From Endozoicomonadaceae bacterium (lineage in GTDB: Bacteria; Pseudomonadota; Gammaproteobacteria; Pseudomonadales; Endozoicomonadaceae): a stretch of DNA of 20,825 nucleotides. The notes under the pieces were generated by a model. It was given only the letters and a program-made list of their open reading frames with translations, did no database searches and was not told where the DNA came from. Shown here one piece after another: positions 1 through 7,637 of the stretch. Positions within the stretch are counted from its first letter, which is position 1. Each line of letters opens with the position of its first letter. A program made the translations under genes and the position numbers. The DNA lies in assembly GCA_015163815.1 (NCBI GenBank), contig JAAOIJ010000029.1, positions 1 to 20,825 on the forward strand, in the 5' to 3' direction.

Positions 1-61
1 AAAGCGATGATTTATATTGCGTGTGCTATTATTTGGGTGAATTCAGAATGAGGACACGCCC
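1..61 (+). mobile_element. Right end of an IS5-type insertion sequence (C-terminus of transposase plus possible terminal repeat)
   Basis: The window opens inside a reading frame that ends at the TGA at 49-51 and gives 16 residues, KAMIYIACAIIWVNSE. A hydrophobic tail of the kind 'LA(C/S)IIIW' is typical of the extreme C-terminus of IS5/IS4-type DDE transposases. Directly after the stop is GGACACGCC (52-60) followed by CTAGCTAG, which would fit an IS terminal repeat reading GGCGTGTCC inward and a CTAG-type target. Only the last residues are visible, so the family call rests on resemblance recalled from memory, and the catalytic part lies outside the window. Confidence 0.35.
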
Positions 62-118
62 TAGCTAGATTGTTGCGTTATTTTAAATTTTTAATATATT
101 AAAATTCAAGCAGGATAT

Positions 119-142
119 TTTATTTATTTATTTATTTATTTA
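119..142. repeat. Tetranucleotide microsatellite (TTTA)6
   Basis: Six uninterrupted TTTA units lie about 90 bp upstream of the likely cold-shock gene promoter, between the IS-like end and that promoter. Runs of this kind can change length by slippage. It lies outside any coding region, so any effect would be on transcription. Confidence 0.85.
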
Positions 143-205
143 TAATAAAAACAATACATTATTATTTTTATGACCTAGATTTCAATTAGGATTCATAATA
201 TTGGT

Positions 206-233
206 TTGCGATTCTGTCAAGTCGGTGTAGAAT
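206..233 (+). promoter_or_regulatory. Likely sigma-70 promoter of the cold-shock gene
   Basis: TTGCGA (206-211) and TAGAAT (228-233) are separated by 16 bp. Transcription from about position 240 would give an untranslated leader of roughly 118 nt before the ATG at 358. Long leaders are usual for cspA-type genes, where they act as thermosensors. No clear cold box was recognised. In such AT-rich DNA, chance matches are common. Confidence 0.35.
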
Positions 234-357
234 GTACTTACTATGGGAAGTTTAAGATCGTTTTGTTAGTTAATACATACTATATTAACGGCTACTCTAT
301 TTTGTAATTCTTCATAGCTCAATTAAAGAGAAAATATTTGGCAATACGGGTGAGACG

Positions 358-576
358 ATGTCTACTGAAAAAGAAAAAGGTAAAGTAAAGTTTTTTAATG
401 AGTCCAAAGGATTCGGCTTCATACAAAGAGATAATGGCCCAGATGTGTTTGTGCATTTTAGTGCTATTCAAGGAGAAGGGTTTAAAACTCTTTCTGAGGG
501 GCAAGATGTCATGTTTACCATTGGTCAAGGTGCAAAAGGCCCTCAAGCAGAAAATGTGGAGCCTATTGAATCTTAA
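358..576 (+). CDS. Cold-shock domain protein (CspA family)
   Basis: A 72-residue single cold-shock domain, the normal length for the family. It binds single-stranded RNA and DNA and acts as an RNA chaperone or antiterminator in the cytoplasm. The RNP1 motif KGFGFI lies near residues 17-22 and RNP2 DVFVHFSAI near 29-37, and the usual GKVKFFN strand is at 8-14. An 'EGFKTL..GQ.V.F' segment and a C-terminal 'GPQAENV' complete the fold. The ATG at 358 fits the family start. The ribosome-binding site is weak (GGTGAG just upstream). It is monocistronic, flanked by long non-coding stretches. Which csp paralogue it is cannot be decided from sequence alone, so no symbol is given. Confidence 0.96.
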   Translation: MSTEKEKGKVKFFNESKGFGFIQRDNGPDVFVHFSAIQGEGFKTLSEGQDVMFTIGQGAKGPQAENVEPIES

Positions 577-905
577 TTTTAAAATCCACGATATCAGCAG
601 GTTTCTTCATATCAAGTTTAAAATACAATTAATTTGTTTTTTATCATGAGTTTTGAGTCCTGCCTGAATTCAATATATAAAAACCTGGTTTTTAATAACA
701 GGGATCCTTTCTAATTTAATTCTTATGATCGAATTAAAGCCCATCAGTAAAAATCAGTTTTTACTGATGGTGTTCAGATCAAATCATGACTGATGATCTG
801 ACCCTATCACTTTCAATGTTATATTTAAATAATCAATACGTTAATATTTTTGATACAATTGGCATGATGTGTTATTGATTATTTCATATAAAATCTGGAT
901 ATATT
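577..905 (+). other. Intergenic region between the cold-shock gene and fumarase, no gene seen
   Basis: No convincing coding frame on either strand. It holds two consecutive hairpins (741-801, described separately). A loose -35-like TTGATA sits at 850-855 with no good -10 at the right distance, so the fumarase promoter is not firmly placed. Confidence 0.5.
741..801 (+). terminator. Two tandem hairpins, probable terminator or processing site after the cold-shock gene
   Basis: The first hairpin is a perfect 13-bp stem: CCATCAGTAAAAA (741-753), loop TCAG, TTTTTACTGATGG (758-770). The second is an 8-bp stem: TCAGATCA (774-781) with TGATCTGA (794-801), loop of 12 nt. Neither is followed by a clean U-tract, so this is not a textbook intrinsic terminator. 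It could stabilise the 3' end of the upstream mRNA or bind a protein. It lies 165 nt after the cold-shock stop codon and about 105 nt before fumarase. Confidence 0.45.
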
Positions 906-2432
906 ATGACTATTATTCGTCAAGAGCATTTAATTGATAGTATTGTTAACGCGTTACAATATATTTCATATTATCATCCACCTGATTTTATACAAGCTAT
1001 GACCGAAGCGTATTATCTTGAAAAAAATCCTACAGCCAAAGATGCTATTGCGCAAATTTTAATTAACTCTAAAATGTGTGCAACAGGACATCGACCTATT
1101 TGTCAGGATACTGGCATTGTTACGATTTGGTTAACGATAGGTATGGACGTTAGATGGAATGCTGACCTCTCTTTAGATGAAATTTGCAATGAAGGGATTA
1201 GAAGAGCTTATCAAGACCCTGATAATATTTTACGCGCATCTATTGTGCGTGATCCTGATGGCCTTCGAGAAAATTCTGGCGACAATACACCCGGCGTGAT
1301 TCATTATTCCGTAGTACCTGGCAATCAATTATCGGTGCATGTTGCTGCAAAGGGAGGTGGTAGTGAGGCAAAGTCTAAATTTGTGATGTTATGTCCATCT
1401 GATTCGGTTGTCGATTGGATTTTAGAAACTATTCCGACGATGGGAGCAGGTTGGTGTCCACCTGGTATTTTAGGTGTTGGTATTGGTGGTACAGCCGAAA
1501 AAGCAATGCTTTTAGCAAAAGAATCTTTATTAGACGCTATTGATATCAAAGTGTTACAACAACGTCAACCCAAGAATCGTGCTGAAGTATTACGCTTGGA
1601 ATTGTATGAAAAAATAAATCAATTAGGGATAGGGGCGCAAGGATTAGGCGGATTAACGACTGTTTTAGATGTCAAAGTCAAAGATTATCCATCGCATGCA
1701 GTGAATAAAGCCGTTGCGATTATTCCCAATTGTGCTGCAACACGACATATTCATTTTACGTTAAATGGTACAGGAACTGCTGTATTACCTGTGCCTGATT
1801 TAAATCTTTGGCCTGCCTTAAATCAAAAAATGAGTCAAGATCATATGCAACGCGTTGATTTGAGCCAATTAAGTCGAAATATGATGAAAACATTTAAACT
1901 AGGTGATATTTTATTATTAAGTGGTAAAATTTTAACAGGACGAGATGCTGCGCATAAAAAAATAATTGATTTATTAAATGCAAAGCAAGCGTTGCCTGTG
2001 AGTTTAAAAGATCGCTTTATTTATTATGTAGGGCCAGTTAATCCAGTTCGAGATGAAGTGGTCGGGCCTGCTGGGCCGACAACCTCGACACGGATGGATA
2101 AATTTACGCACCAACTTTTAAAGGAAACCGGATTAATGGGTATGATCGGAAAAGCCGAGCGTAGTGCAGATACCTGTCAATCGATCAAAACCTTTGAATC
2201 TATTTATCTGATGGCAGTAGGCGGGGCTGCTTATTTAGTGTCTCAGGCGATTATAAAGTCAACAGTGATTGCTTTTCCTGAGTTAGGTATGGAAGCAATT
2301 TATGAATTTGAAGTGAAGGATATGCCTGTTGTTGTGGCTGTGGACTCCCAAGGAAACTCTATTCATGAGGTAGGCCCTAAAAAATGGCAGCAATATATTG
2401 CTGCAGAATCATTACCCATTAAACTTGCATGA
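906..2432 (+). CDS. Fumarate hydratase, class I (iron-sulfur, oxygen-sensitive type)
   Basis: A 508-residue protein of the single-chain class I fumarase family, about the size of the approximately 507-residue proteobacterial form and shorter than E. coli FumA/FumB. It interconverts fumarate and malate in the TCA cycle in the cytosol. Three cysteines expected to ligate the catalytic [4Fe-4S] cluster are present: Cys66 in RPICQDTG, Cys184 in WCPPGILGVGIGG and Cys276 in IPNCAATRH. The C-terminal beta domain begins near residue 325 and contains LTGRDAAHKK (343-352) and GPAGPTTSTRMD (387-398). The chain is intact to the ESLP.K end. The Shine-Dalgarno sequence is weak (GGAT, 6 nt before the ATG). 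It sits upstream of the str operon, where most gammaproteobacteria have rpoC. No class II fumC is present in the window. It could be named fumA by family, but several symbols are in use. Confidence 0.97.
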   Translation: MTIIRQEHLIDSIVNALQYISYYHPPDFIQAMTEAYYLEKNPTAKDAIAQILINSKMCATGHRPICQDTGIVTIWLTIGMDVRWNADLSLDEICNEGIRRAYQDPDNILRASIVRDPDGLRENSGDNTPGVIHYSVVPGNQLSVHVAAKGGGSEAKSKFVMLCPSDSVVDWILETIPTMGAGWCPPGILGVGIGGTAEKAMLLAKESLLDAIDIKVLQQRQPKNRAEVLRLELYEKINQLGIGAQGLGGLTTVLDVKVKDYPSHAVNKAVAIIPNCAATRHIHFTLNGTGTAVLPVPDLNLWPALNQKMSQDHMQRVDLSQLSRNMMKTFKLGDILLLSGKILTGRDAAHKKIIDLLNAKQALPVSLKDRFIYYVGPVNPVRDEVVGPAGPTTSTRMDKFTHQLLKETGLMGMIGKAERSADTCQSIKTFESIYLMAVGGAAYLVSQAIIKSTVIAFPELGMEAIYEFEVKDMPVVVAVDSQGNSIHEVGPKKWQQYIAAESLPIKLA

Positions 2433-2554
2433 TTTTCAGGAGGATATTCATAGCGGTATATGATACAGTGACACATGGATAAAGTGTTGAAAAATAATTT
2501 ATTTGCTTTTTTTAAAAAATAAGAGACTTTTTAAGCAATAAATGCATTTCTTGC
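2433..2554 (+). other. Fumarase 3' flank, no gene seen
   Basis: A non-coding AT-rich stretch between the fumarase stop and the rpsL promoter. An imperfect inverted repeat (TTGCTT near 2500 with AAGCAA near 2533, around a run of T and A) may act as a weak terminator for fumarase. Nothing else is recognised. Confidence 0.4.
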
Positions 2555-2583
2555 TTGACGTAAACGTCTGCCACTTTTAAAAT
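2555..2583 (+). promoter_or_regulatory. Likely main promoter of the str operon
   Basis: TTGACG (2555-2560) and TAAAAT (2578-2583) are exactly 17 bp apart, the best sigma-70-like match in the stretch before rpsL. It would start a leader of about 240 nt. Since rpoC is not upstream, the operon needs its own promoter here. Confidence 0.55.
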
Positions 2584-2589
2584 CCACTA

Positions 2590-2828
2590 TCAATATCATG
2601 ATAAAATGGCTGAATTGCTAAAAATAATCTATCAATGAGACCGATTGTCAATTTATTTTTTCTGACTTAGGTTGTCATATAGTACAATGGAAGGTTTGGC
2701 CTGGTTGTGTTTTATATTTTTAGCGTGTATTGTTTGTGGTATCCTTTTTATCAAAGACAAACGGCTATCAAAATGAAGGCTGTAGAGCCTGGATGCAATA
2801 TTTACTTTTGAGGAAATGATGTTCTCCT
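2590..2828 (+). other. Structured 5' leader of the str operon
   Basis: No gene is seen. Two foldable elements stand out. GTTTGT (2732-2737) can pair with ACAAAC (2757-2762) around an inner CTTT/AAAG helix. AGGCT (2777-2781) pairs with AGCCT (2786-2790) around a GTAG loop. A purine-rich GAGGA (2810-2814) precedes rpsL but lies 14 nt from its ATG, which is unusually far. Regulation by leader folding is possible but not shown. Confidence 0.35.
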
Positions 2829-3203
2829 ATGTCAACAATTAATCAGTTAGTGCGCAAAGCAAGAAAACGTAAAATCAAAAAAAGTGGTGTGCCTGCTTTA
2901 GCTGGAGGTCCACAAAGGCGTGGTGTTTGCACACGGGTCTATACTACAACACCGAGAAAGCCAAACTCTGCTTTGCGAAAAGTCTGTCGAGTGCGCTTAA
3001 CAAATGGTTTTGAAGTGACTTCTTATATTGGCGGAGAAGGTCATAACCTTCAAGAACATAGTGTGATATTAATTCGAGGTGGGCGAGTCAAAGATTTGCC
3101 AGGTGTTCGCTATCATACAGTCAGAGGCACTTTGGATACCCAAGGTGTTAATGATAGGAAGCAAGGTCGATCAAAGTATGGGACTAAAAAACCTAAAAAT
3201 TGA
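2829..3203 (+). CDS. rpsL: 30S ribosomal protein S12
   Basis: A 124-residue S12, the full family length, part of the decoding centre of the small subunit. Signature segments are ATINQLVRK-like residues 2-10, PNSALRKVCRVRLTNGFEV (45-63), GEGHNLQEHS (69-78) and GGRVKDLPGVRYH (84-96). Asp89, the residue modified by RimO in E. coli, is present, as is Lys88. Residue 43 is Arg (codon AGA at 2955-2957), whereas most bacteria have Lys. A change to Arg at this position is a classic streptomycin-resistance substitution. The ATG at 2829 fits the family start, although the Shine-Dalgarno spacing is long. It is the first gene of the operon, followed after 231 bp by rpsG. Confidence 0.99.
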   Translation: MSTINQLVRKARKRKIKKSGVPALAGGPQRRGVCTRVYTTTPRKPNSALRKVCRVRLTNGFEVTSYIGGEGHNLQEHSVILIRGGRVKDLPGVRYHTVRGTLDTQGVNDRKQGRSKYGTKKPKN

Positions 3204-3261
3204 TCTCTTCATCTCATCGAGTGTTGAACGCTTCATCATGAATCTGTATTGCGTATTTTGA

Positions 3262-3289
3262 TTGATGAAGCAAAAGATTATAATATAAT
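3262..3289 (+). promoter_or_regulatory. Possible internal promoter in the rpsL-rpsG spacer
   Basis: TTGATG (3262-3267) and TATAAT (3284-3289) are 16 bp apart; an overlapping TATAAT lies at 3279-3284. Downstream, a perfect 18-bp palindrome TGGTTTTTTAAAAAACCA occupies 3321-3338. The rpsL-rpsG spacer of 231 bp is longer than in E. coli, where it carries the S7 autoregulatory site, so the region may hold a promoter, a translational control structure or both. Confidence 0.4.
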
Positions 3290-3434
3290 AAATGTTTCAT
3301 TGTCTTCTAGATTAAAATGATGGTTTTTTAAAAAACCAATCAGAGTAAGGCTGAGTGTTTTGATTTCATCATGATATCTCAGAATATCCTGAAGATAGAT
3401 AAAAAATAGACGTATTCATTATTGAGGATTTTTC

Positions 3435-3905
3435 ATGCCTAGAAGACGCGTGATTGCAAAACGTGAAGTATTGCCAGATAATAAATTTGGTAGCAAATTA
3501 CTAACAAAATTTATTAATCATTTGATGGTGGATGGTAAAAAATCCATTGCTGAAAAAATTGTTTATACTGCATTAGACAAAGTAAAAGAACGTGGAAAAA
3601 AAGATCCATTAGAAGTATTTGAAACAACGCTTGAAGCATTAGCGCCTGTTGTGGAAGTCAAATCTCGTCGCGTAGGCGGTGCAACATACCAAGTCCCTAT
3701 TGAAGTTCGACAAACACGTAGAACAACATTAGCAATGCGTTGGTTAGTAGAAGCAGCACGAAAACGTAGTGAAAAATCAATGGCTCTTCGATTATCAGCC
3801 GAAATATTGGATGCATTTGATAAAAAAGGATCTGCCTACAAGAAACGTGAAGATGTTCATCGTATGGCTGAAGCGAATAAAGCATTCTCCCATTACCGTT
3901 TCTAA
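3435..3905 (+). CDS. rpsG: 30S ribosomal protein S7
   Basis: A 156-residue S7, the usual bacterial length (the short form, as in many bacteria). It nucleates assembly of the 30S head by binding the 3' major domain of 16S rRNA and contacts the E site. The N-terminal PRRRVIAKREVLPDNKFGS, the GGATYQVPIEV hairpin (near 81-91) and the WLVEAARKR helix (near 103-111) are conserved, as is the C-terminal EANKAFSHYRF. A GAGGA Shine-Dalgarno sequence at 3424-3428 sits 6 nt before the ATG. In E. coli S7 represses its operon by binding the rpsL-rpsG spacer; whether the longer spacer here does so is unknown. fusA follows after 26 bp. Confidence 0.99.
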   Translation: MPRRRVIAKREVLPDNKFGSKLLTKFINHLMVDGKKSIAEKIVYTALDKVKERGKKDPLEVFETTLEALAPVVEVKSRRVGGATYQVPIEVRQTRRTTLAMRWLVEAARKRSEKSMALRLSAEILDAFDKKGSAYKKREDVHRMAEANKAFSHYRF

Positions 3906-3931
3906 TTTTATAAAAAATAGAGGATTGAATC

Positions 3932-6022
3932 GTGGGACGCAAAACTCCGATAGAGCGCTATAGAAATATTGGTATCTGTGCACATGTCGATGCTGGTAAA
4001 ACAACCACAACGGAACGTGTATTGTTTTATACAGGATTAAGCCATAAAATTGGAGAAGTGCATGATGGCGCGGCAACAATGGATTGGATGGAACAAGAAC
4101 AAGAGCGTGGCATTACCATTACATCTGCTGCCACAACTTGTTTTTGGCAAGGCATGAATCAACAATTTGACGAACATCGTGTGAATATTATAGATACACC
4201 AGGTCACGTTGATTTTACTATTGAAGTTGAGCGTTCTTTACGCGTTTTAGATGGTGCAGTTGTTGTCTTATGTGGATCATCAGGCGTGCAACCTCAAACC
4301 GAAACTGTATGGCGTCAAGCAGATAAATATAAAGTACCTCGTATGGTTTTTGTGAATAAAATGGATCGTATGGGCGCTGACTATACCATGGTTATTGATC
4401 AACTGAAAGATCGTTTAGGTGCTAATGCTGTTCCAATGCAAATGACAATTGGTTCTGAAGAAGCCTTTTCCGGTGTCATTGATTTAGTCAAAATGAAAGC
4501 GATTATTTGGAATGAAGCAGATCAAGGTATGACTTTTGATTATGCAGACATTCCAGATCATCTAATACAACAATGTAACGAAATGCGTGAACATTTATTA
4601 GAATCTGCTGCAGAAGCATCTGAAGAACTGATGGATGTGTATTTAGAGACAGGTGACTTAACAGAAAAACAAATTAAAACGGGTATTCGTATTCGGACGT
4701 TAGCAAATGAAATTATTCCTGTTTTTAGTGGTTCTGCTTTTAAAAATAAAGGTGTGCAAGCAGTCTTAGATGCTGTGATTGAATATTTACCTTCACCCAC
4801 TGAAGTGAAAGCTATTGAAGGGATTTTAGAAGATGAAACGTCAGCTGTTCGAAAAGCAGAAGATGAGGCCCCTTTTTCTGCTTTAGCTTTTAAAATTGCA
4901 ACAGATCCTTTTGTCGGTACTTTAACCTTTATACGAGTTTACTCAGGTCAGATTAAATCAGGTGACTCAGTTTTCAATAGTGTAAAATCTAAAAAAGAAC
5001 GTGTGGGGCGCATGGTACAAATGCACTCTAATAACCGTCAAGAAATTAAAGAAATATTAGCTGGAGATATTGCAGCACTCATCGGCTTAAAAGATGTCAC
5101 AACTGGTGATACTTTATGTGATCTGGACCATAAAATTGTTTTAGAACGCATGGAATTTCCTGAACCGGTTATATCTGTTGCTGTTGAACCTAAATCAAAA
5201 GCTGATCAAGAAAAAATGGGTATTGCTTTGCAAAAATTAGCACAAGAAGATCCTTCTTTTCGTGTTAAAACAGATGAAGAAACTGGCCAAACGATTATTT
5301 CTGGTATGGGTGAATTGCATTTAGATATTATTGTAGACCGCATGCGTCGCGAATTTAAAGTAGAAGCAGCTGTTGGTAAACCGCAAGTTGCTTATCGTGA
5401 AAAAATTAAAAAAACAATTGTTGCAAATCATAAGTTTGTTCGTCAATCAGGTGGTCGAGGTCAATATGGACATGTGGTGATTGAATTTTCTCCTACAGAA
5501 GAAGAAGGGTTAGAGTTTATTAATGAAATTGTCGGAGGAACTATTCCAAAAGAATATATTCCTGCAATTGAGAAAGGTGTTATTGAACAAATGAAAAATG
5601 GTGTCATCGCCGGATACCCTTTGCTTGGATTAAAAGCTCGCTTGTACGATGGGTCTTTTCATGATGTTGATTCAAGTGAAATGGCTTTTAAAATTGCCGC
5701 TTCGCAAGCATTAAAAAAATATGCACCTCAAGCGGAACCTGTTTTGATGGAGCCGGTGATGGATGTAGAAGTTGTTACACCAGAGTTGAATATGGGAGAT
5801 GTAATGGGGGATTTAAACAGACGTCGTGGTTTAGTGCAAGGAATGGATGATGGTGCTATGGGTAAAATCATTACGGCTAAAGTTCCTTTAGGTGAAATGT
5901 TTGGTTATGCCACTGATTTACGATCTGCGACACAAGGACGAGCCACTTATACCATGGAATTTGCAGCGTATGCCGAAGCCCCTGCTAGCGTAACTGAATC
6001 TATTAAAACAAGTAGGGAATAA
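3932..6022 (+). CDS. fusA: Translation elongation factor G
   Basis: A 696-residue EF-G of full length. It drives ribosomal translocation and, with RRF, ribosome recycling, using GTP. G-domain motifs are AHVDAGKT (18-25), RGITI (59-63), DTPGH (88-92) and NKMD (142-145), with GSAF as the G5 segment. Domain IV carries QSGGRGQYGHV and the tip loop HDVDSSEMAFK. The start is GTG at 3932, giving MGRKTPIERYRNIGI, which matches the family N-terminus. TAGAGGA (3918-3924) is a good Shine-Dalgarno sequence 7 nt upstream. It is co-transcribed with rpsG (26-bp gap). The following gene, tuf, is 98 bp away and has its own Shine-Dalgarno sequence. Confidence 0.99.
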   Translation: MGRKTPIERYRNIGICAHVDAGKTTTTERVLFYTGLSHKIGEVHDGAATMDWMEQEQERGITITSAATTCFWQGMNQQFDEHRVNIIDTPGHVDFTIEVERSLRVLDGAVVVLCGSSGVQPQTETVWRQADKYKVPRMVFVNKMDRMGADYTMVIDQLKDRLGANAVPMQMTIGSEEAFSGVIDLVKMKAIIWNEADQGMTFDYADIPDHLIQQCNEMREHLLESAAEASEELMDVYLETGDLTEKQIKTGIRIRTLANEIIPVFSGSAFKNKGVQAVLDAVIEYLPSPTEVKAIEGILEDETSAVRKAEDEAPFSALAFKIATDPFVGTLTFIRVYSGQIKSGDSVFNSVKSKKERVGRMVQMHSNNRQEIKEILAGDIAALIGLKDVTTGDTLCDLDHKIVLERMEFPEPVISVAVEPKSKADQEKMGIALQKLAQEDPSFRVKTDEETGQTIISGMGELHLDIIVDRMRREFKVEAAVGKPQVAYREKIKKTIVANHKFVRQSGGRGQYGHVVIEFSPTEEEGLEFINEIVGGTIPKEYIPAIEKGVIEQMKNGVIAGYPLLGLKARLYDGSFHDVDSSEMAFKIAASQALKKYAPQAEPVLMEPVMDVEVVTPELNMGDVMGDLNRRRGLVQGMDDGAMGKIITAKVPLGEMFGYATDLRSATQGRATYTMEFAAYAEAPASVTESIKTSRE

Positions 6023-6120
6023 TTTTATTTGGACATTAAGTGTTTCATAAGATTATCTTTGATAGCTTATTTTATCCAATTATTTGAGTTTAAATTCATT
6101 AACTTTTAAGGTACAAAGAC

Positions 6121-7344
6121 ATGGCAAAAGAAAAGTTTGAACGCACCAAGCCCCATGTTAACGTAGGTACAATTGGCCACGTTGACCATGGTAAAACAAC
6201 GTTGACGGCTGCTTTAACGCGCGTGTGTGCTGAAGTATATGGTGGCGATGTAAAAGCTTTTGATCAAATTGATAATGCACCAGAAGAACGAGAGAGAGGG
6301 ATTACTATTTCAACAGCTCATGTTGAATATAATTCACAAGAACGTCATTATGCACATGTAGATTGTCCTGGACATGCTGATTATGTGAAAAACATGATCA
6401 CGGGTGCAGCGCAGATGGATGGTGCGATTTTAGTCTGTGGTGCTACAGATGGTCCAATGCCTCAAACACGTGAACATATCTTACTTTCTCGACAAGTTGG
6501 TGTTCCAAGAATTATTGTTTTTTTGAATAAAGCAGATTTGTTAGCTGAAGATTGTGGTGGTGTCGGTTCTGAAGAATACAATGAAATGATTGAATTGGTA
6601 GAAATGGAATTACGTGAATTATTATCTAATTATGATTTTCCAGGTGATGATACGCCAATCATTCCTGGATCTGCTTTAATGGCCTTAAATAATCAAGATG
6701 ATCATGAACTTGGCACAACTGCTGTTAAAAAATTAGTTGAAACATTAGATAGCTATATTCCTATACCTGAGCGTTTAATTGATAAACCTTTTTTATTACC
6801 GATTGAAGATGTATTCTCTATACAAGGTCGTGGGACTGTTGTAACAGGTCGTCTTGAGCGTGGTATTGTAAAAATAAACGATGAAGCAGAAATTATTGGT
6901 ATTAAAGAGACAACAAAAACAACGGTTACCGGCGTTGAAATGTTTCGTAAATTATTGGATGAAGGGCGTGCTGGTGAAAATGTCGGTTGTTTATTGCGTG
7001 GCACAAAACGTGATGATGTAGAACGTGGACAAGTCTTAGCTTTTCCAGGTAGTATTACACCTCATACTAAATTTGAAGCAGAAATTTATATCTTAACGAA
7101 AGATGAAGGTGGAAGACATACTCCATTTTTTAAAGGGTATCGCCCGCAATTTTATTTTAGAACCACTGATGTAACAGGTTCTGTTGAACTACCTGATGAT
7201 ACTGAAATGGTTATGCCAGGTGATAATATTAAAGTCGATGTTGAGCTTATTTGCCCTGTCGCAATGGATGAAGGATTACGTTTTGCAATTCGTGAAGGTG
7301 GTCGAACAGTGGGCGCCGGAGTTGTTTCAAAAATAAAAGAATAA
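6121..7344 (+). CDS. tuf: Translation elongation factor Tu
   Basis: A 407-residue EF-Tu, about 13 longer than the E. coli protein. It carries aminoacyl-tRNA to the ribosomal A site as a GTP complex. The G motifs are GHVDHGKT (19-26), RGITI (59-63), DCPGH (81-85), NKAD (136-139) and GSAL (183-186). Domain 2 contains GRGTVVTGRLERG and domain 3 contains the conserved GGRHTPFFKGYRPQFYFRT. The extra length is mainly an insertion of about 10 residues after NKAD (near 142-151, rich in Gly and acidic residues), before the ELVEMELRELL helix. AAGG lies 9 nt before the ATG. It is the last gene of the operon, followed by a strong hairpin. Whether a second tuf copy exists elsewhere cannot be seen. Confidence 0.99.
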   Translation: MAKEKFERTKPHVNVGTIGHVDHGKTTLTAALTRVCAEVYGGDVKAFDQIDNAPEERERGITISTAHVEYNSQERHYAHVDCPGHADYVKNMITGAAQMDGAILVCGATDGPMPQTREHILLSRQVGVPRIIVFLNKADLLAEDCGGVGSEEYNEMIELVEMELRELLSNYDFPGDDTPIIPGSALMALNNQDDHELGTTAVKKLVETLDSYIPIPERLIDKPFLLPIEDVFSIQGRGTVVTGRLERGIVKINDEAEIIGIKETTKTTVTGVEMFRKLLDEGRAGENVGCLLRGTKRDDVERGQVLAFPGSITPHTKFEAEIYILTKDEGGRHTPFFKGYRPQFYFRTTDVTGSVELPDDTEMVMPGDNIKVDVELICPVAMDEGLRFAIREGGRTVGAGVVSKIKE

Positions 7345-7350
7345 GCCATA

Positions 7351-7387
7351 TTCACAAAACATTTCATATGATGAAATGTTTTGTGAA
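7351..7387 (+). terminator. Strong hairpin ending the str operon
   Basis: A perfect 17-bp stem: TTCACAAAACATTTCAT (7351-7367), loop ATG, ATGAAATGTTTTGTGAA (7371-7387), starting 6 nt after the tuf stop. What follows is A-rich rather than a U-tract, so it may terminate poorly alone and instead protect the mRNA 3' end. Its position makes it the operon end. Confidence 0.65.
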
Positions 7388-7637
7388 GTTAGAGAAAAAA
7401 AGTAAAATCAAATACTCATATCATTCAAAGTGACTGATAATTATCTATCAGGTAGCACTGCTCGTGCTGTGATTGTAGCAAAAAATACAGATGATTTGAT
7501 CAAAAGTCGGAATCTGCCACATATTTTTTGTGTTTTTGTGTAATCTGAGTGTATCTGGTTGTTGTTAATGCTATCAGAATGAAAAAATAGTTAGAAAAGT
7601 ACATCAGGCTTGTATTGCTGTAGTAAAACATCATTTT
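7388..7637. other. Non-coding stretch after the str operon
   Basis: No intact or clearly decayed gene was recognised. A short stem, CTGATA...TATCAG, lies near 7431-7452. The stretch has many stop codons in all frames and probably consists of decayed sequence. Confidence 0.4.

Noticed and set aside
119..142. (TTTA)6 as a phase-variation switch for the cold-shock gene
   Set aside because: It lies about 90 bp upstream of the likely promoter and outside any reading frame. No mechanism is visible, and AT-rich genomes carry such runs by chance.
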